This document shows positions 23,259-34,500 of a stretch of 64,000 bases of DNA, piece after piece. Under the pieces are notes generated by a model. That model saw nothing but the letters and a program-made list of their open reading frames with translations, had not been told where the DNA came from and made no database searches. Every line of letters begins with the position of its first letter. Position 1 is the stretch's first letter. This stretch comes from UBA5704 sp036380715 (lineage in GTDB: Bacteria > Acidobacteriota > Thermoanaerobaculia > Multivoradales > UBA5704): NCBI GenBank assembly GCA_036380715.1, contig DASVEF010000079.1:56752-120751 (forward strand), read 5' to 3'. Made by a program: the position numbers and the translations under genes.

Positions 23259-24604
23259 GCGACCTGGTCCCGTTCCGGGAGGCCCTGCGCGTCTGGATCC
23301 GCGTGGCGGTCCAGAGCTTCGGCGGTCCGGCCGGTCAGATCGCGGTCATGCACCGCATCCTGGTCGAGGAGAAGCGCTGGATCAGCGAGAGCCGGTTCCT
23401 CCACGCCCTCAACTACTGCATGCTGCTGCCCGGCCCCGAGGCCACGCAGCTCGCCACCTACATCGGCTGGCTGCTCAACCGCACGCCCGGGGGGATCGCG
23501 GCCGGCACCCTCTTCGTCCTTCCCGGATTCCTGTCGATCCTGGTCTTGAGCCTGCTCTACGCCAGCTTCCAGCAGACCGACTTCGTCCAGGCCCTCTTCT
23601 ACGGCCTGAAGCCGGCGGTGATGGCGGTCGTGGTCGAGGCCGTGTTCCGCATCGGCAAGCGGGCGCTCCGCAACCGGACGATGGCGGGGATCGCGGCGCT
23701 GGCGTTCGTGGCGATCTTCTTCTTCGAGATCCCCTTTCCGGCCATCGTGGCCGGAGCGGGGCTGATCGGCTGGATCGGCGGCCGGCTGCGGCCGGAGACG
23801 TTCGCTCCGCCCCTGGTCCTGGAGCGAGCCGCCGGGGAGGACCTGCCCATCGCCGACGCCCAGGTCCACCAGGTCCGGCCCTCCCTCGGCCGCTCCTTCC
23901 GGGTCCTCGCCGTCTGCCTCGGCCTCTGGGCCGCGCCGCTGCTCGTCCTCTTCGCGGTCTTCGGCCCGGACCACGTCCTCGTCCGGGAAGGGGCCTTCTT
24001 CAGCAAGATGTCCGTGGTCACCTTCGGCGGCGCCTACGCCGTCCTGGCCTACGTCAGCCAGCAGGCGGTCGAGACCTACGGCTGGCTCACGCCGGGAGAG
24101 ATGCTGGACGGCCTCGGTATGGCCGAGACCACGCCCGGCCCCCTGATCCAGGTCGTGCAGTTCGTCGGCTTTCTGGGCGCCTGGCGCCACCCCGGCGGCC
24201 TCGATCCCATGACCGCCGGCATCCTGGGATCGCTGATCACCACCTGGGTGACCTACGTCCCCTGCTTCCTCTGGATCTTCCTCGGAGCGCCGTACATCGA
24301 ATGGCTGCGCGGCAAGCGGGGGCTCTCCGCGGCGCTCGCCGGGATCACCGCCGCGGTGGTCGGAGTGATCCTCAACCTGGCCGTCTGGTTCTCCCTCCAC
24401 GTCCTGTTCGGAGAGGTCGCCGAGGTCCACCGGATGGGCGCGCGCCTGCTCGTTCCAGACTGGAGCACCCTCGATCCGGCGGCCCTGGTCCTCGCCGCCG
24501 GAGCCTTCCTGGCCCTCTTCCGCTTCAGGCTGGGGATGATGAAGACGCTGGCCTTCAGCGCGGGGGCGGGGCTGGTGTGGTATCTGATCGCCAGAGGCGG
24601 GTAA
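23255..24604 (+). CDS. chrA: Chromate transporter ChrA
   Basis: The 449-residue membrane protein has the duplicated CHR domain: FREALRVWIRVAVQSFGGPAGQIAVMHR and, in the second half, SKMSVVTFGGAYAVLAYVSQQAVE, each followed by the motif-like PGPEATQLATYIGW and TTPGPLIQVVQFVGF. ChrA exports chromate across the inner membrane using ion gradients. The GTG start at 23255 overlaps the chrB stop by 4 nt. A dispersed palindrome begins within 3 nt of its stop. Confidence 0.95.
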   Translation: MSDLVPFREALRVWIRVAVQSFGGPAGQIAVMHRILVEEKRWISESRFLHALNYCMLLPGPEATQLATYIGWLLNRTPGGIAAGTLFVLPGFLSILVLSLLYASFQQTDFVQALFYGLKPAVMAVVVEAVFRIGKRALRNRTMAGIAALAFVAIFFFEIPFPAIVAGAGLIGWIGGRLRPETFAPPLVLERAAGEDLPIADAQVHQVRPSLGRSFRVLAVCLGLWAAPLLVLFAVFGPDHVLVREGAFFSKMSVVTFGGAYAVLAYVSQQAVETYGWLTPGEMLDGLGMAETTPGPLIQVVQFVGFLGAWRHPGGLDPMTAGILGSLITTWVTYVPCFLWIFLGAPYIEWLRGKRGLSAALAGITAAVVGVILNLAVWFSLHVLFGEVAEVHRMGARLLVPDWSTLDPAALVLAAGAFLALFRFRLGMMKTLAFSAGAGLVWYLIARGG

Positions 24605-24606
24605 TT

Positions 24607-24660
24607 CCCCCCTCTCCCGGTCGGCGGGAGGGCGATGGGAGAGGGGGGCAGGGGGGTGAG
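24607..24660. repeat. Dispersed palindrome, copy 2
   Basis: CCCCCCTCTCCC (24607-24618) and GGGAGAGGGGGG (24637-24648) pair perfectly. GGGGGGTGAG follows, as in copy 1, but the left outer arm is missing. It lies between the convergent chrA and secreted-protein genes. Confidence 0.75.
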
Positions 24661-24663
24661 GAT

Positions 24664-25743
24664 CTACCGGTCGGTGGGGACGGGAGTGCCCTGCTGCTGG
24701 TGCTCCCAGACCTCGATCGAGCCGGGGCCGGTCCACAGCTCGACGTCCACGCCGTCCACGTTGTCCCTCGGCACCATGCCGAAAGCGCCGGTGGGCAGGA
24801 ACAGGCAGAAGGCGCCGGTGAAGTCGGTCACGAAGATGTCAGCCGGCGACCTGCCGAACAGGGAGGGCGAGGCGGGGTCGAGCGAGAAGATGGCATAGTC
24901 CATCCCCGGATCGGCCTTGCCGTTTCCGTTCACGTCCCAGACCGCCAGAGCGTCGACGTTGTCACCCGCCGCGAGGCCGAGCTGCGGGGCCGGAGCGAAC
25001 ACGAGGAACCAGGGCGCGGCAGGCGGCGAGAAGAGGATGTCCGACGCACCCGCCCAGCTCGGGGTCGTCCGGTCCACCGTGAAGTAGATCGGGAAGTCGT
25101 GCACGTTGTCCCCGTTCGTGTCCCAGGGGAGGAGCTCCAGGGCGTCCACGTTGTCGAGCTCTCTGCCGGCGTTGTTGCCTCCCGGCGGGATCGACGGGAC
25201 CAGGTTGTAACGGGTCTGGTTGACCGAGAGCAGGTTGATCGGACCCGCCAGCACCGGACCCGCGATGCCGGCCGGCGCGCAGGCCGCCATGGCCGCGGCC
25301 GGCGAGGCGGTCGTCGGGCCGTTGGTCACGAAACGATCGCCGGCCGCCTGGTTGAGCCCCGCCTGCCAGTTGTAAGCCGTCCCCGGGGCACCGGTCGAGG
25401 GGCGGTCGCCCGAGAAGTAGATGACGAACTGCGCCCAGGGGTTGTTGCCCTCGCCGAGGGAGTGCCCGTCGTTGTTGTCCCGCGGCGGCAGCAATCCGTA
25501 GCCGACGTCAGGAACGTGCAGGATCGGCCCGATCCCGCCGATGTCACAACCCTGTCCCACGATGCCGCCCGCCGGAACCTCTCCGTAGATGTCGGCCGGC
25601 GTCCGGCCGCACCAGGCGATCGAAGGCGAGCACCGGTCGATCGAGATCGGATCGGGCTTGATCGGCGGCGGCGGATCGGCGCTCACGACCGTGGCGCCGA
25701 GAATGAGGGCGCCAGCGGCGATAAGGGGGGATGTTCTGCGCAT
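24664..25743 (-). CDS. Secreted repeat protein of unknown function
   Basis: A 359-residue protein starting at ATG 25743 after AAGGAG. It has a clear signal peptide (MRRTSPLIAAGALILGATVVSA) with cleavage before DPPPP. The mature part has three related beta-rich stretches carrying DNxDxxxL or DNVDAL, W or Y strands such as FVIYFSGDRPS, FPIYFTVDRTTPSW and YAIFSLDPASPSLFG, and Asp/Asn-rich turns (DTNGDNVHD, DVNGNGKADPG) like calcium-binding loops. I do not recognise the family. It is probably extracellular or periplasmic. Confidence 0.75.
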   Translation of the reverse strand: MRRTSPLIAAGALILGATVVSADPPPPIKPDPISIDRCSPSIAWCGRTPADIYGEVPAGGIVGQGCDIGGIGPILHVPDVGYGLLPPRDNNDGHSLGEGNNPWAQFVIYFSGDRPSTGAPGTAYNWQAGLNQAAGDRFVTNGPTTASPAAAMAACAPAGIAGPVLAGPINLLSVNQTRYNLVPSIPPGGNNAGRELDNVDALELLPWDTNGDNVHDFPIYFTVDRTTPSWAGASDILFSPPAAPWFLVFAPAPQLGLAAGDNVDALAVWDVNGNGKADPGMDYAIFSLDPASPSLFGRSPADIFVTDFTGAFCLFLPTGAFGMVPRDNVDGVDVELWTGPGSIEVWEHQQQGTPVPTDR

Positions 25744-25817
25744 GCCTGATACTCCTTCGGACCCCTGGCCAAGGGACCGTACGACTGGCCCGGGGTCCAT
25801 CCCCGGCCCGGCCCGCA

Positions 25818-25846
25818 AAGATATGCAGACGTAATTAAAATTGCAA
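25818..25846 (-). promoter_or_regulatory. Promoter of the secreted repeat protein
   Basis: On the minus strand TTGCAA (25846-25841), a 17-nt AT-rich spacer and TATCTT (25823-25818). The start is near 25811, about 68 nt before the ATG, which has a good ribosome site. Confidence 0.55.
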
Positions 25847-25934
25847 CTCTAGACTTTCGGATCTATTATCCAGCCTCGATTCGGATCAGGCCCAAGCGCA
25901 GTCCCCCCATTTCTGGACCCAGCCGGCTTCGCGT

Positions 25935-25940
25935 TATAGT
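25935..25940 (+). promoter_or_regulatory. glgP: -10 element of the glucan phosphorylase gene
   Basis: TATAGT ends 13 nt before ATG 25954. The -35 is weak. The leader would be no more than a few nucleotides. Confidence 0.4.
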
Positions 25941-25953
25941 CCGCTCCTCCACT

Positions 25954-28086
25954 ATGACTGAGACCGACGGCACGTTCCAGAAGCTGAGAGAGCTCGCCCA
26001 GAACCTCTGGTGGTCCTGGCAACCCGATATCCGCGCCATCTTCCGGGAGCTCGATCCCGTGACCTGGCGCGTCGTCTACCACAACCCCGTGGCGCTGCTG
26101 CAGCGCCTCGATCCGCAGGAGGTCGCGGACCGGGTGCAGGACCTGGAGCTGCAGACCCGCATCAACCAGGTCCACCGCCGGCTGCGGCAGTACCTGCAAG
26201 GAAACGAGAGCTGGGGGGCGACCCACGCCGGTCCGATCCTGGCCTTCCCCGTGGCCTACTTCTCCGCCGAGTTCGGCCTTCACCAGTCCCTGCCGATCTA
26301 CTCCGGCGGCCTGGGAGTGCTTGCGGGCGACCACCTGAAGAGCATGAGCGACCTGGGAGTGCCGGTGGTGGGCGTCGGTCTCCTCTATCACCAGGGCTAC
26401 GTCCACCAGCTCATCGACGAGAACGGCTGGCAGCAGGACCTCTACGAGCCGATCGGCGCGGCCGAGCTGCCGGTGGACCCGGTGCTCGGGGCGGACGGCC
26501 AGCAGGTGCGCTTCGCGGTCGAGCTGCCGGGGCGGGACGTCTGGGTTCGCCTCTGGCGGGTGGCGGCGGGGCGGAGCCTGCTGCTGCTGCTCGACGCCCG
26601 CGACGACGCCAACACCCCGGAGGACCAGGAGCTGACCGCCCGGCTTTACGGCGGCGACCAGGAGACGCGCATCCAGCAGGAGATCCTGCTCGGCGTGGGC
26701 GGCTTCCGAGCGCTCGGACAGGTGGGGATCAAGCCCTCCGTGCTCCACCTCAACGAGGGGCACTCCGCCTTCGCGCTGCTGGAGCGCGCGCGGCACTTCG
26801 TCGAGCACCAGGGGCTCGACCCCGACGCCGCGGTGCGCGAGGTGGCCGCGACCTCCGTGTTCACGACCCACACGCCGGTCGAGGCGGGCCACGACCGCTT
26901 CCGTCCGGAGCTGGCCGGCCGCCATCTGGAGGCGCTGGCCCAGGGGCTCGGCATGCCGCTCGACCGCGTCCTGGCGCTCGGCTCCGAGCGGCCGGACGAT
27001 CCGGCCGCGCCGTTCTGCCCGACCGTGCTCGCGCTCAACCTGAGCCGGCGCAGCAACGGCGTCTCGGCGCTGCACGGCCGGGTCTCGCGGCGGATGTGGC
27101 ACTCCCTCTATCCCGGCCGGACCGAGGAGGAGGTGCCGATCGGCCACATCACGAACGGCGTCCACGTGCGCACCTGGCTGGCCGCCGACATGCACGACCT
27201 CTACTCCCGGTACCTGGGCCCGCGCTGGCTGGAGTCGCTCAGCCGTCCGGACCTGTGGACCCGGGCGGAGAAGATCCCGGACGCCGAAATCTGGGAAGTC
27301 CACCAGGTGCTCAAGGCGCGCCTGCTGACCTTCGTGCGCCGCCGCCTGGCCGACCGCCGGGAGCGCCTCGGCCTGCCCGCGCCGGAGCGCGAGCCCCTCG
27401 AGCCGGAGGCGCTGACCCTCGGCTTCGCCCGCCGCTTCGCCACCTACAAAAGGGCGGACATCCTCTTCCAGGACCTCGACCGCCTGGCCCGCCTGGTCAA
27501 CGACCCGCAGCGGCCGGTGCAGATCGTCTTCGCGGGCAAAGCGCATCCGCGCGACACCGGAGGCAAGGCGCTGGCGCAGCGCGTCGCCAACCTGGAACGC
27601 GACCCGCGTTTCGCGGGAAGGATCGTCTTCGTCGAGAACTACTCCATACACGTCGGCCGTCAACTCGTCCAGGGCGTGGACGTCTGGCTGAACACCCCGC
27701 GCCGCCCGCTGGAAGCCTGCGGCACCAGCGGCGAGAAGTGCATCCTCAACGGTGTCCTGAACTGTTCGATCCTCGACGGCTGGTGGGCCGAAGGCTACGA
27801 CGGCCAGAACGGCTTCGCCGTGGGAGCGGGGGAGATCCACTCCAACCCCGACCTCCAGGACGAGCGCGATGCCCTGGCTCTCTTCGAGACCCTGGAGACC
27901 CAGGTCGTGCCCCTCTACTACGACCGCGACGCCCAAGGCCTCCCCAAAGGCTGGATCCGCCGCGTCAAACGGGCCATCCGCACCCTCGCCTGGCGCTACA
28001 ACGCCGACCGCATGGTCATGGACTACGTCAACCAGTGCTACCTGCCCGCCGCGGGAGGGGAGACCTGCCGGATGCCGGTGGCGTGA
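25954..28086 (+). CDS. glgP: Alpha-glucan phosphorylase (GT35)
   Basis: The 710-residue enzyme matches the shorter alpha-glucan phosphorylase group (TIGR02094 type) with the N-terminal DUF3417-like part (LAQNLWWSWQPDIRAIFRELDP). Core features are AYFSAEFGLHQSLPIYSGGLGVLAGDHLKS, LHLNEGHSAFALLE, TTHTPVEAGHDRF, GHITNGVHVRTW, and the PLP-lysine region EACGTSGEKCILNGVLNCS followed by DGWWAEGYDGQNGF. It degrades glycogen or maltodextrin to glucose 1-phosphate. GTSGEK replaces the common GTSGMK, keeping the Lys. No other glycogen gene is adjacent. Confidence 0.93.
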   Translation: MTETDGTFQKLRELAQNLWWSWQPDIRAIFRELDPVTWRVVYHNPVALLQRLDPQEVADRVQDLELQTRINQVHRRLRQYLQGNESWGATHAGPILAFPVAYFSAEFGLHQSLPIYSGGLGVLAGDHLKSMSDLGVPVVGVGLLYHQGYVHQLIDENGWQQDLYEPIGAAELPVDPVLGADGQQVRFAVELPGRDVWVRLWRVAAGRSLLLLLDARDDANTPEDQELTARLYGGDQETRIQQEILLGVGGFRALGQVGIKPSVLHLNEGHSAFALLERARHFVEHQGLDPDAAVREVAATSVFTTHTPVEAGHDRFRPELAGRHLEALAQGLGMPLDRVLALGSERPDDPAAPFCPTVLALNLSRRSNGVSALHGRVSRRMWHSLYPGRTEEEVPIGHITNGVHVRTWLAADMHDLYSRYLGPRWLESLSRPDLWTRAEKIPDAEIWEVHQVLKARLLTFVRRRLADRRERLGLPAPEREPLEPEALTLGFARRFATYKRADILFQDLDRLARLVNDPQRPVQIVFAGKAHPRDTGGKALAQRVANLERDPRFAGRIVFVENYSIHVGRQLVQGVDVWLNTPRRPLEACGTSGEKCILNGVLNCSILDGWWAEGYDGQNGFAVGAGEIHSNPDLQDERDALALFETLETQVVPLYYDRDAQGLPKGWIRRVKRAIRTLAWRYNADRMVMDYVNQCYLPAAGGETCRMPVA

Positions 28087-28140
28087 GAGGGTGCTGGAAA
28101 GGTTGCGGCGAGGTAGACGGGTTCTGGCCTGAGTGAGGCG

Positions 28141-28572
28141 TCACGATTTTCGCCATTGTCTGACCACTTTCCCTTTTCTCGCCAGCTTCAGCGCAGCACG
28201 AGAGCAGTTGACTACAATACGTGCCCCGGAGAAGAGATGTAGATGTATCTGCTGGAGCTCAGCAGCGCTCAGATCAAGCCAGCGTACCGTCTCTCCAAGA
28301 TGATCTGTAACTCTATCATCCAGAACGTAATCGTCATCAGCCTTGGTCCAGATCCCTTCAACTAAGACAGAAGTAACCCCGCTCATCGACAACTTGGCAG
28401 CGTGAACCCATACATCTTCCACCCCGGCAGCCAGAGGTCGATATACTGACACGTCGTCCAGCCGAACGATCACCTCACCTCCAGCGAGCACGCGGAGGCA
28501 TACGAGAGTGGCATCGTGGAGTTCAATCACGCTTATTGCTTTAGGTGCTATCTTCTCGGCGCCGTTGCTCAT
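28141..28572 (-). CDS. Putative immunity protein of the RHS toxin
   Basis: A 143-residue cytosolic protein with no signal or membrane segment. It is beta-rich (VIELHDATLVCLRVLAGGEVIVRLDDVSVYRP) with a C-terminal basic helix (AALKLARKGKVVRQWRK). I do not recognise the family. Its ATG overlaps the RHS stop in ATGA, exactly the position of an immunity gene, and its base composition (about 50% G+C in hand-counted lines) matches the RHS tip, not the flanking genome. Immunity function is inferred from position alone. Confidence 0.7.
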   Translation of the reverse strand: MSNGAEKIAPKAISVIELHDATLVCLRVLAGGEVIVRLDDVSVYRPLAAGVEDVWVHAAKLSMSGVTSVLVEGIWTKADDDYVLDDRVTDHLGETVRWLDLSAAELQQIHLHLFSGARIVVNCSRAALKLARKGKVVRQWRKS

Positions 28573-31500
28573 CTACCTCCTCCAAACACCATGGAGAGAC
28601 CCAAGCCTATAGTCGCGGGATCGTCACCTACCCCAAGGCCACCAGTGAGCAGATCTTCGATGATTGTCCCAACAATGATGCCGATTCCTATGGCAACAGG
28701 GACATAGGATGGATCAAATGCTGGCAAGTTGAAGTCAACATCATCGTTGACTTTGCAGCTCGAGCTTGGCGGATCGGGTATCTCATCTCCCGGCAAAAGC
28801 GGCCGATGGCGTTGGCCTTCTCCGCCCGGATAGTGATGCCAATGATCCTTGCCCTGATTTCTTTCTCCTTCAGGCTTGCCGGCGTGCCAATCCAATATAT
28901 CGCCGTTTGGACCACGGAACCTTTGCCCTCCTGGATGTCGATGGCTGGGATCGTGCTTCCACTCTGGTGATAGGCCTGAAGGGTCCACGGGAAGCTTCAT
29001 CCAGCCACGAGGATCTATGAAGTTAATTGGATCAACTGACACGTATCCATACAGGTTGGCATCTCCACCAGTAAAAGCAATCGGATCCTTGGCTGTCCAC
29101 CGCCCCGCCTCCGCCTCATAATCCCTCGCCCCGAACCGCACCAATCCCGTCTGCCGGTCGTAGAGGCCGCCCGCGAAGCCGAACGGCTGGAAACCTGGAT
29201 TCGTATTCAGAATCACATTCCCGAATTCGTCGTAGTCCATCCGCTGGATGACGGCGCCCGTCCCGGTGTCGATCACCAGCCGCGGGCTGCCCAGGTGGTC
29301 AGAGACGATGCTGTAGGTCGTTCCTCCCTTGATCATGTAATCCGGCACGTTCGGGCGGCTGCCGTAGATGAAGCGGGCGATGACGTTGCCGGTGGCGTCG
29401 AGCTCGGCGATCGGGTTGAGCTGGTTCTGGTAGAGGAAGCCTTGGACGAACGCGCCGTTGATCTTCTTGCCGACGCGGCGATTCTGGCCGTCGATCACGT
29501 ATTCGATGTGAATTCCATCCGGGAGGGTCACCTCACGGAGGTTGCCCAGCTCGTCGTAGTCGTAGGTGACGGCCTGGCCGTTCTGCGTCTTGCTCGCCAG
29601 CTCGCCATTCGCGGTGTAGGCGTAGGTCGTGTCGCCGTAGGTGAGGAGGCGGTCCTGGGCGTCGTAGGTGGCGATGATCGTTTCGGACGGAGTGACGTGG
29701 GCAGTGCGGTTGCTGTTGGCGCCGTAGCCGTAATGAGAGAGGCGAGCGCCGTTCCTATGGACTTCGGAGAGGCGGCCGGATAGGTCGTAGGTGTAGGCGT
29801 AGACGTCCGTGGTTCCCGCGAGGGTTTCGATTTTCTCGATGATGCGGCCAAGCTTGTCCCGGGTGTAGTGGATGGTGAGGACAGGATCGGCTCCGATCCG
29901 GGCCTCGAAGGCGGACATCTCTCCGAAGCCGTTGTAGGACTGCGCGGTGGTGACCTGGCCTAGGGTGGCGCCGGTGAGCAGGCCGTTGCGAGGGTCGCGG
30001 TGGAGGGTCAGGGACCCGGCCCGGGTGAGGAGGCTGTCGCGGTCGTACTGGAAGGCGACCGGGTCGGCGCCGTTGACCTTGCGCGCAGTCACCCGGAAGC
30101 GGTTGTCGTAGGTGTTCTCGACGCTGCCCGCGATAGGGCCGGACCAGGTGGTGCCGGTCGGCAGGAAGCCGTCGTAGGAGTAGGCGAGGGTCTCGCCGTC
30201 CGGAGCGGCGAGGGTGGCGAGGCGGCCTGTCGTGCTCGAGTAGGTGTAGGCGAGATCTCCTTCGGAGAAGGACACCGCTCGCAGCCGGCCGGCGGAATCG
30301 TAGGTCAGCTCGACGAGCTCGCCGCCGGGACGGTGGACCTGGGTAAGCTGGCGGTCGAGGTTGTAGTCGTAGGTCGTGGAGACGGCGCCGCCGCCGAGGC
30401 CGGGCGGCTCGTAGCCGTCCTGCAGGTCCACCGGGGTATAGGCGAAGGCATGGGACGGCCGGCCGGGCGGCGTGATCGAAGTCACGTTTCCGTTCTCGTC
30501 ATAGGAGAAGCCGATGGCGCGGCCGTCGGGCAAGGCTTGGCGGAGGACCCGGCCGGCGTCGTCGCGCTCGAAGCTCACGCTGCGGGTCAGGGGGTCGGTC
30601 ACGGTCGCGAGCCAGCCGTTTGCGTTGTAGCCCAGAGCCAGGCTCCTCCTATCCTCTCCGGTGCCCTGGAGCAGAGAGGCGAGCCGCCCGCGGCCGTCGT
30701 AGGCGAATTCGACCGGGTCGAGGCCGTCGACCTGGACTGACAGCGGGCGCCCCTGGCCGTCGATCGTGGCCGTGCTGCGGCGTCCCTCGGGCGTCGTGAA
30801 GGTGAATTTCCGCTGGGCGGCGTCGAACTGCCGGATGAAGACGTCGCCGTTGAGGCTCAGGGTCTCCTGGAGGCTCCGGACCTGCCAGAAGCTGCCTGCG
30901 TCCAGGATGGCGTTGCGGGTGAAGGTGGTGGTGGCCGTGAGACCGGAAGGGGTGCGGATCTGGGCGCTCGCCGGGAGCGAGGCCTGCAGACTGAACCGGG
31001 GATCGGAGCCTTCGACCAGGGTCAGGACGGCGCCGTCGGGTCCGCGGACGGTCCTCTTCCCGCTCGTCTCATAATCGGTCGTGGTGCGGAGGCCGGCGGG
31101 GCCGGTGACGGTCCTCCTCTTGCCGCCGGCGGCGCGCGGCTCGACGTCGTAGCGGAAGGCCCGGCCGAGAGCGGTGGAGAGGTCTACCCGGTAACCTGCG
31201 CCGGCCTGGGTGCGTGCCAGGCTCTTGAAGCCGTTCGCCGGATCCTGGTCGCGGGCCAGGCGCCCCAGCTCGTCGTAGGTGAACCGGTAGGTGTTCTGGC
31301 GCGCGTCGGTCAAGGTGGCGAGCAGACCGCCTGGATGGTAGATAAGGCGGATCTCTTCGCCCTGGGGATTGCGCACCCGTTCGAGGAAGCCCTCGGCGTC
31401 GAGGGTCAGCGCGGTGCGCTGGCCGAAGGGGGCCACGATGGCCTGAGCCCGACCGGAGGCGTCGCGCTCGATCCGCGTCGCATTGCCGTCGCCGTCCTCG

Positions 31501-34500
31501 ATGCGGACGAGCAGGCCCTGGGTATTGTAGGAGAGCCGGAACAGGACTTCGCCGGTCAGGGCTTCCAGCGTACGAAGGTGCCGGCCCTCGGCGTCGAAGA
31601 CGAAGACCTCTCCGCCGTCTTCCGACGGGATGAAGGTCTCGCCATCGGCGAAGCCTGGAAAGAGCGGCGAGGCCTTCAGGATCTTGCGGTCGGCGGTGAC
31701 CAGGATAAAGAAATTTCCCTCAGGGTCAACCGAGATGCCCTGGGGAGCGCCGAGCCGAACGCCGCCGGCGGGGCCAGCAAGGCCGCTCGCAGTCGGAATC
31801 AGGGTGCCGGCGATCGTCGCGACCACGCCGCCCGGGGTGATCTTGCGGACGAATCCGAGCTGGTCCGCCAGCAGGACGCTGCCGTCGCGGTCGATCGCCA
31901 GGTCTTCCGGCTGGTAGCGCTCGAACGGGAGCCGGGGCAGGGACCTGACCTTGCCGCCGGCCTCCACGCGCAGCACGCGGTTGTGCAGCGAGTCGGCGAT
32001 GAGGAGCCGGCCTTCCGGATCGAGGATGACCGAGGTCGGCCGGCGCAGGGAGACGCTGGTGGCGAGCCCGTCCGGCGGATCGTCGAAGACGTTCCCGTTG
32101 CCCGCGGCCAGCGTAATGACGCCGTCCACGCTGACTTTACGAACCCGGTTGTTGCCGGTGTCCGCGATGTAGAGGTTCCCTTCGGCGTCGAGGGCGACGT
32201 CCTCAGGCTCGCGGAGAGCGGCCAGGTTTGCGGGCCCGTCGTCTCCTCGATATCCGGAGCCCATGCCGCCCGCCACTGTGGTGATGATCCCGTCCGCGCT
32301 CACCTTGCGGATGCGGTGGTTGTTGGAGTCGGCGATGAACAGATTCCCTTCCGGGTCGATGGCGAGCCCCCGCGGCACCGAGAGCATGGCCTCGACGGCC
32401 GGGCCGCCGTCTCCGGAGAAGCCGCCGGTCGCCTGGCCCGCGACGGTCGTGGTCGTGCCGTCCGGGGCCACCTTGAAGACCCGGCTGTTCGTCGAGTAGT
32501 AGAGGTTGCCGCGAGCGTCGGTCGTGAGGTCGTGGATGAACGAGCCGCCCGCGTCGGTCCACGGAGCGATGGCGCGTCCGGCGACGGGCGACCGCGAGTC
32601 CCGGGTGAGCCCGTCGCCCTGATGGAGCGCCTGGTGGTAGGGGTCGTAGAGGTGGTGGGCGTCGAGGGTCCAGCCGCCGAGGCCGGCCTCCCGCGCGTCC
32701 CAGACGCCGAGCGCGCCGAGACGGACGCTGTAGGTCTGATAGACGATCAGCTCGTCCCGCCCGCTCGCCGCGAGGCCGGAGCCCGAGAGCCGCCCGAAGC
32801 TGCTGGCGAAGTTGTCGGGCGGCCGCCGGTACTCTCTGGGGTAGACGTAGCCGAGGCTCACCGTGACGTCGACCGGCCCCTGGACCTCGCGGCCATAGGC
32901 GTCGCGGCCATCCCAGATATACGTGTGCTTCTGATTCGGCTGCGCCGGGAAGGAGAGGACGGTAAGCTGGCCGCCAGCGGAGACCTGGAGCTCGATGCGC
33001 CGCAGGCTGGCGGGGACCGAAGGCCCGCTCAGCGGGATCTCCAGCCGGCTGCGGCTCCGGCGTCCGGGGGCGCGGTCGCTGCGGTAGTGCAACGAGAAGG
33101 AGGTCCCGGCGACCGAGAGCGACTCCGCCAGCGTCTGGTTCTGGCAGTCGATGATCGAGCCCTGCTGGCAGTCGGGCTCCGGCTCCGGCGGATCCTCGGG
33201 CTCCGGCTCCGGCTGGTTCGGAGGGACGGCGTCGCTCGGCGGGCCGAACGGCCAGTTGTAGTCCCAAGGCGTGAAGTGAGGGACCGGCACCCGCCAGAGG
33301 CTCTGGCCGGGGATGTAGAGGAGCGCGAGCCGGCGGCGCTCGGCATCGGTGATCCCCAGCTCCGCCAGGGCCTCGGCGCCGGCCGGCGCGCCGCTCCCGG
33401 TCACGTCGAGGTCGGCCAGGCCGCCGGTGATCCCCAGGATCTTGACGATCCGCCCGTTGTCCGACGCCACCCAGGCGGCGAGCTCGCGGTCGTAGTAGCC
33501 CGCGGGCACGACGCCGCCGACTGGAAAATCCAGGAAGTTCTCAAGGTATTGGATCGCCGGCTGGCTGAAAATCACCCGTGAGGCCCCGGACGCGACCGCC
33601 TCATCAGCGCTCAGCTCGACCGCATAGGTGTAGGCGGCCTGCGGCGGCAGCGGGGCCGGCATGGCCTTCGGGCCGCCCGGGCCGACGGTGTACTCGGTGG
33701 CGCGCACGGTCAGCGACGGAAGCGGCTGGACGCTGCCGTCCGGGAGGACCATCGAGGCTTCCATCCCGGCCGGGAAGAGCAGGGTGGCCCGGCGGGCGCC
33801 GTCCTCGTCCACGACCTCGCTGCCCCGCGCCACCTGCAGCTCGGGAGCGCCGGAGGCGACCGTCGTCGCCTGCGCGTCATACGGGACGAGCGCGGCGTCC
33901 TCCGCCCAGACCCAGTCGCGCCAGGGGACGTCCACGGTGCGCTGCGCGGGCGCGTACCCATCCTTCTCGTACTGCAGCGTGAGCGCGCCGCCGCCGTTGA
34001 CCGCCAGGTCGAACATTCCGTCCGCGCGACTGAGGGTGCCGCCGAATTCCGGATGGCGGAGGACGCGGACGCGGGCTCCGGGGAGCGGCTCCCCCTCGCG
34101 GGTGAGCACCCGGCCGCGCACGACCGCGGCCCGGCGCGGCTCGACGGTCCCGGGCTCGATCCCGGTCTGGATCGAGTCGCTCCCGGTGTAGAGAAACGCC
34201 GTGGACGCGGCCATGCCGGTCATCACGGTCCGGTCCAGGGGCGGCGCCACGGCCGCGGGATCGGGCGGCAGCCCGGTGTCCGGCAGGTCGACGGAGAACC
34301 GGACCTCGACCGGTCCGGCGGCGTTGCCCATGAAGTCCCGGATCGCCGCGGCGAGCGTGTGCTCGCCTTCGGCGAGAGGGAACGGGAGGAGACAGGTGGC
34401 CCCCTCCTCGCGCAGGTCGCATGCGGCGTCGGAGTATTCTCCATCCAGCCGCAGGACGAAGCTCGCGGTGTCGACCCCCGATTCGTCGTCGTTGTAGCGG

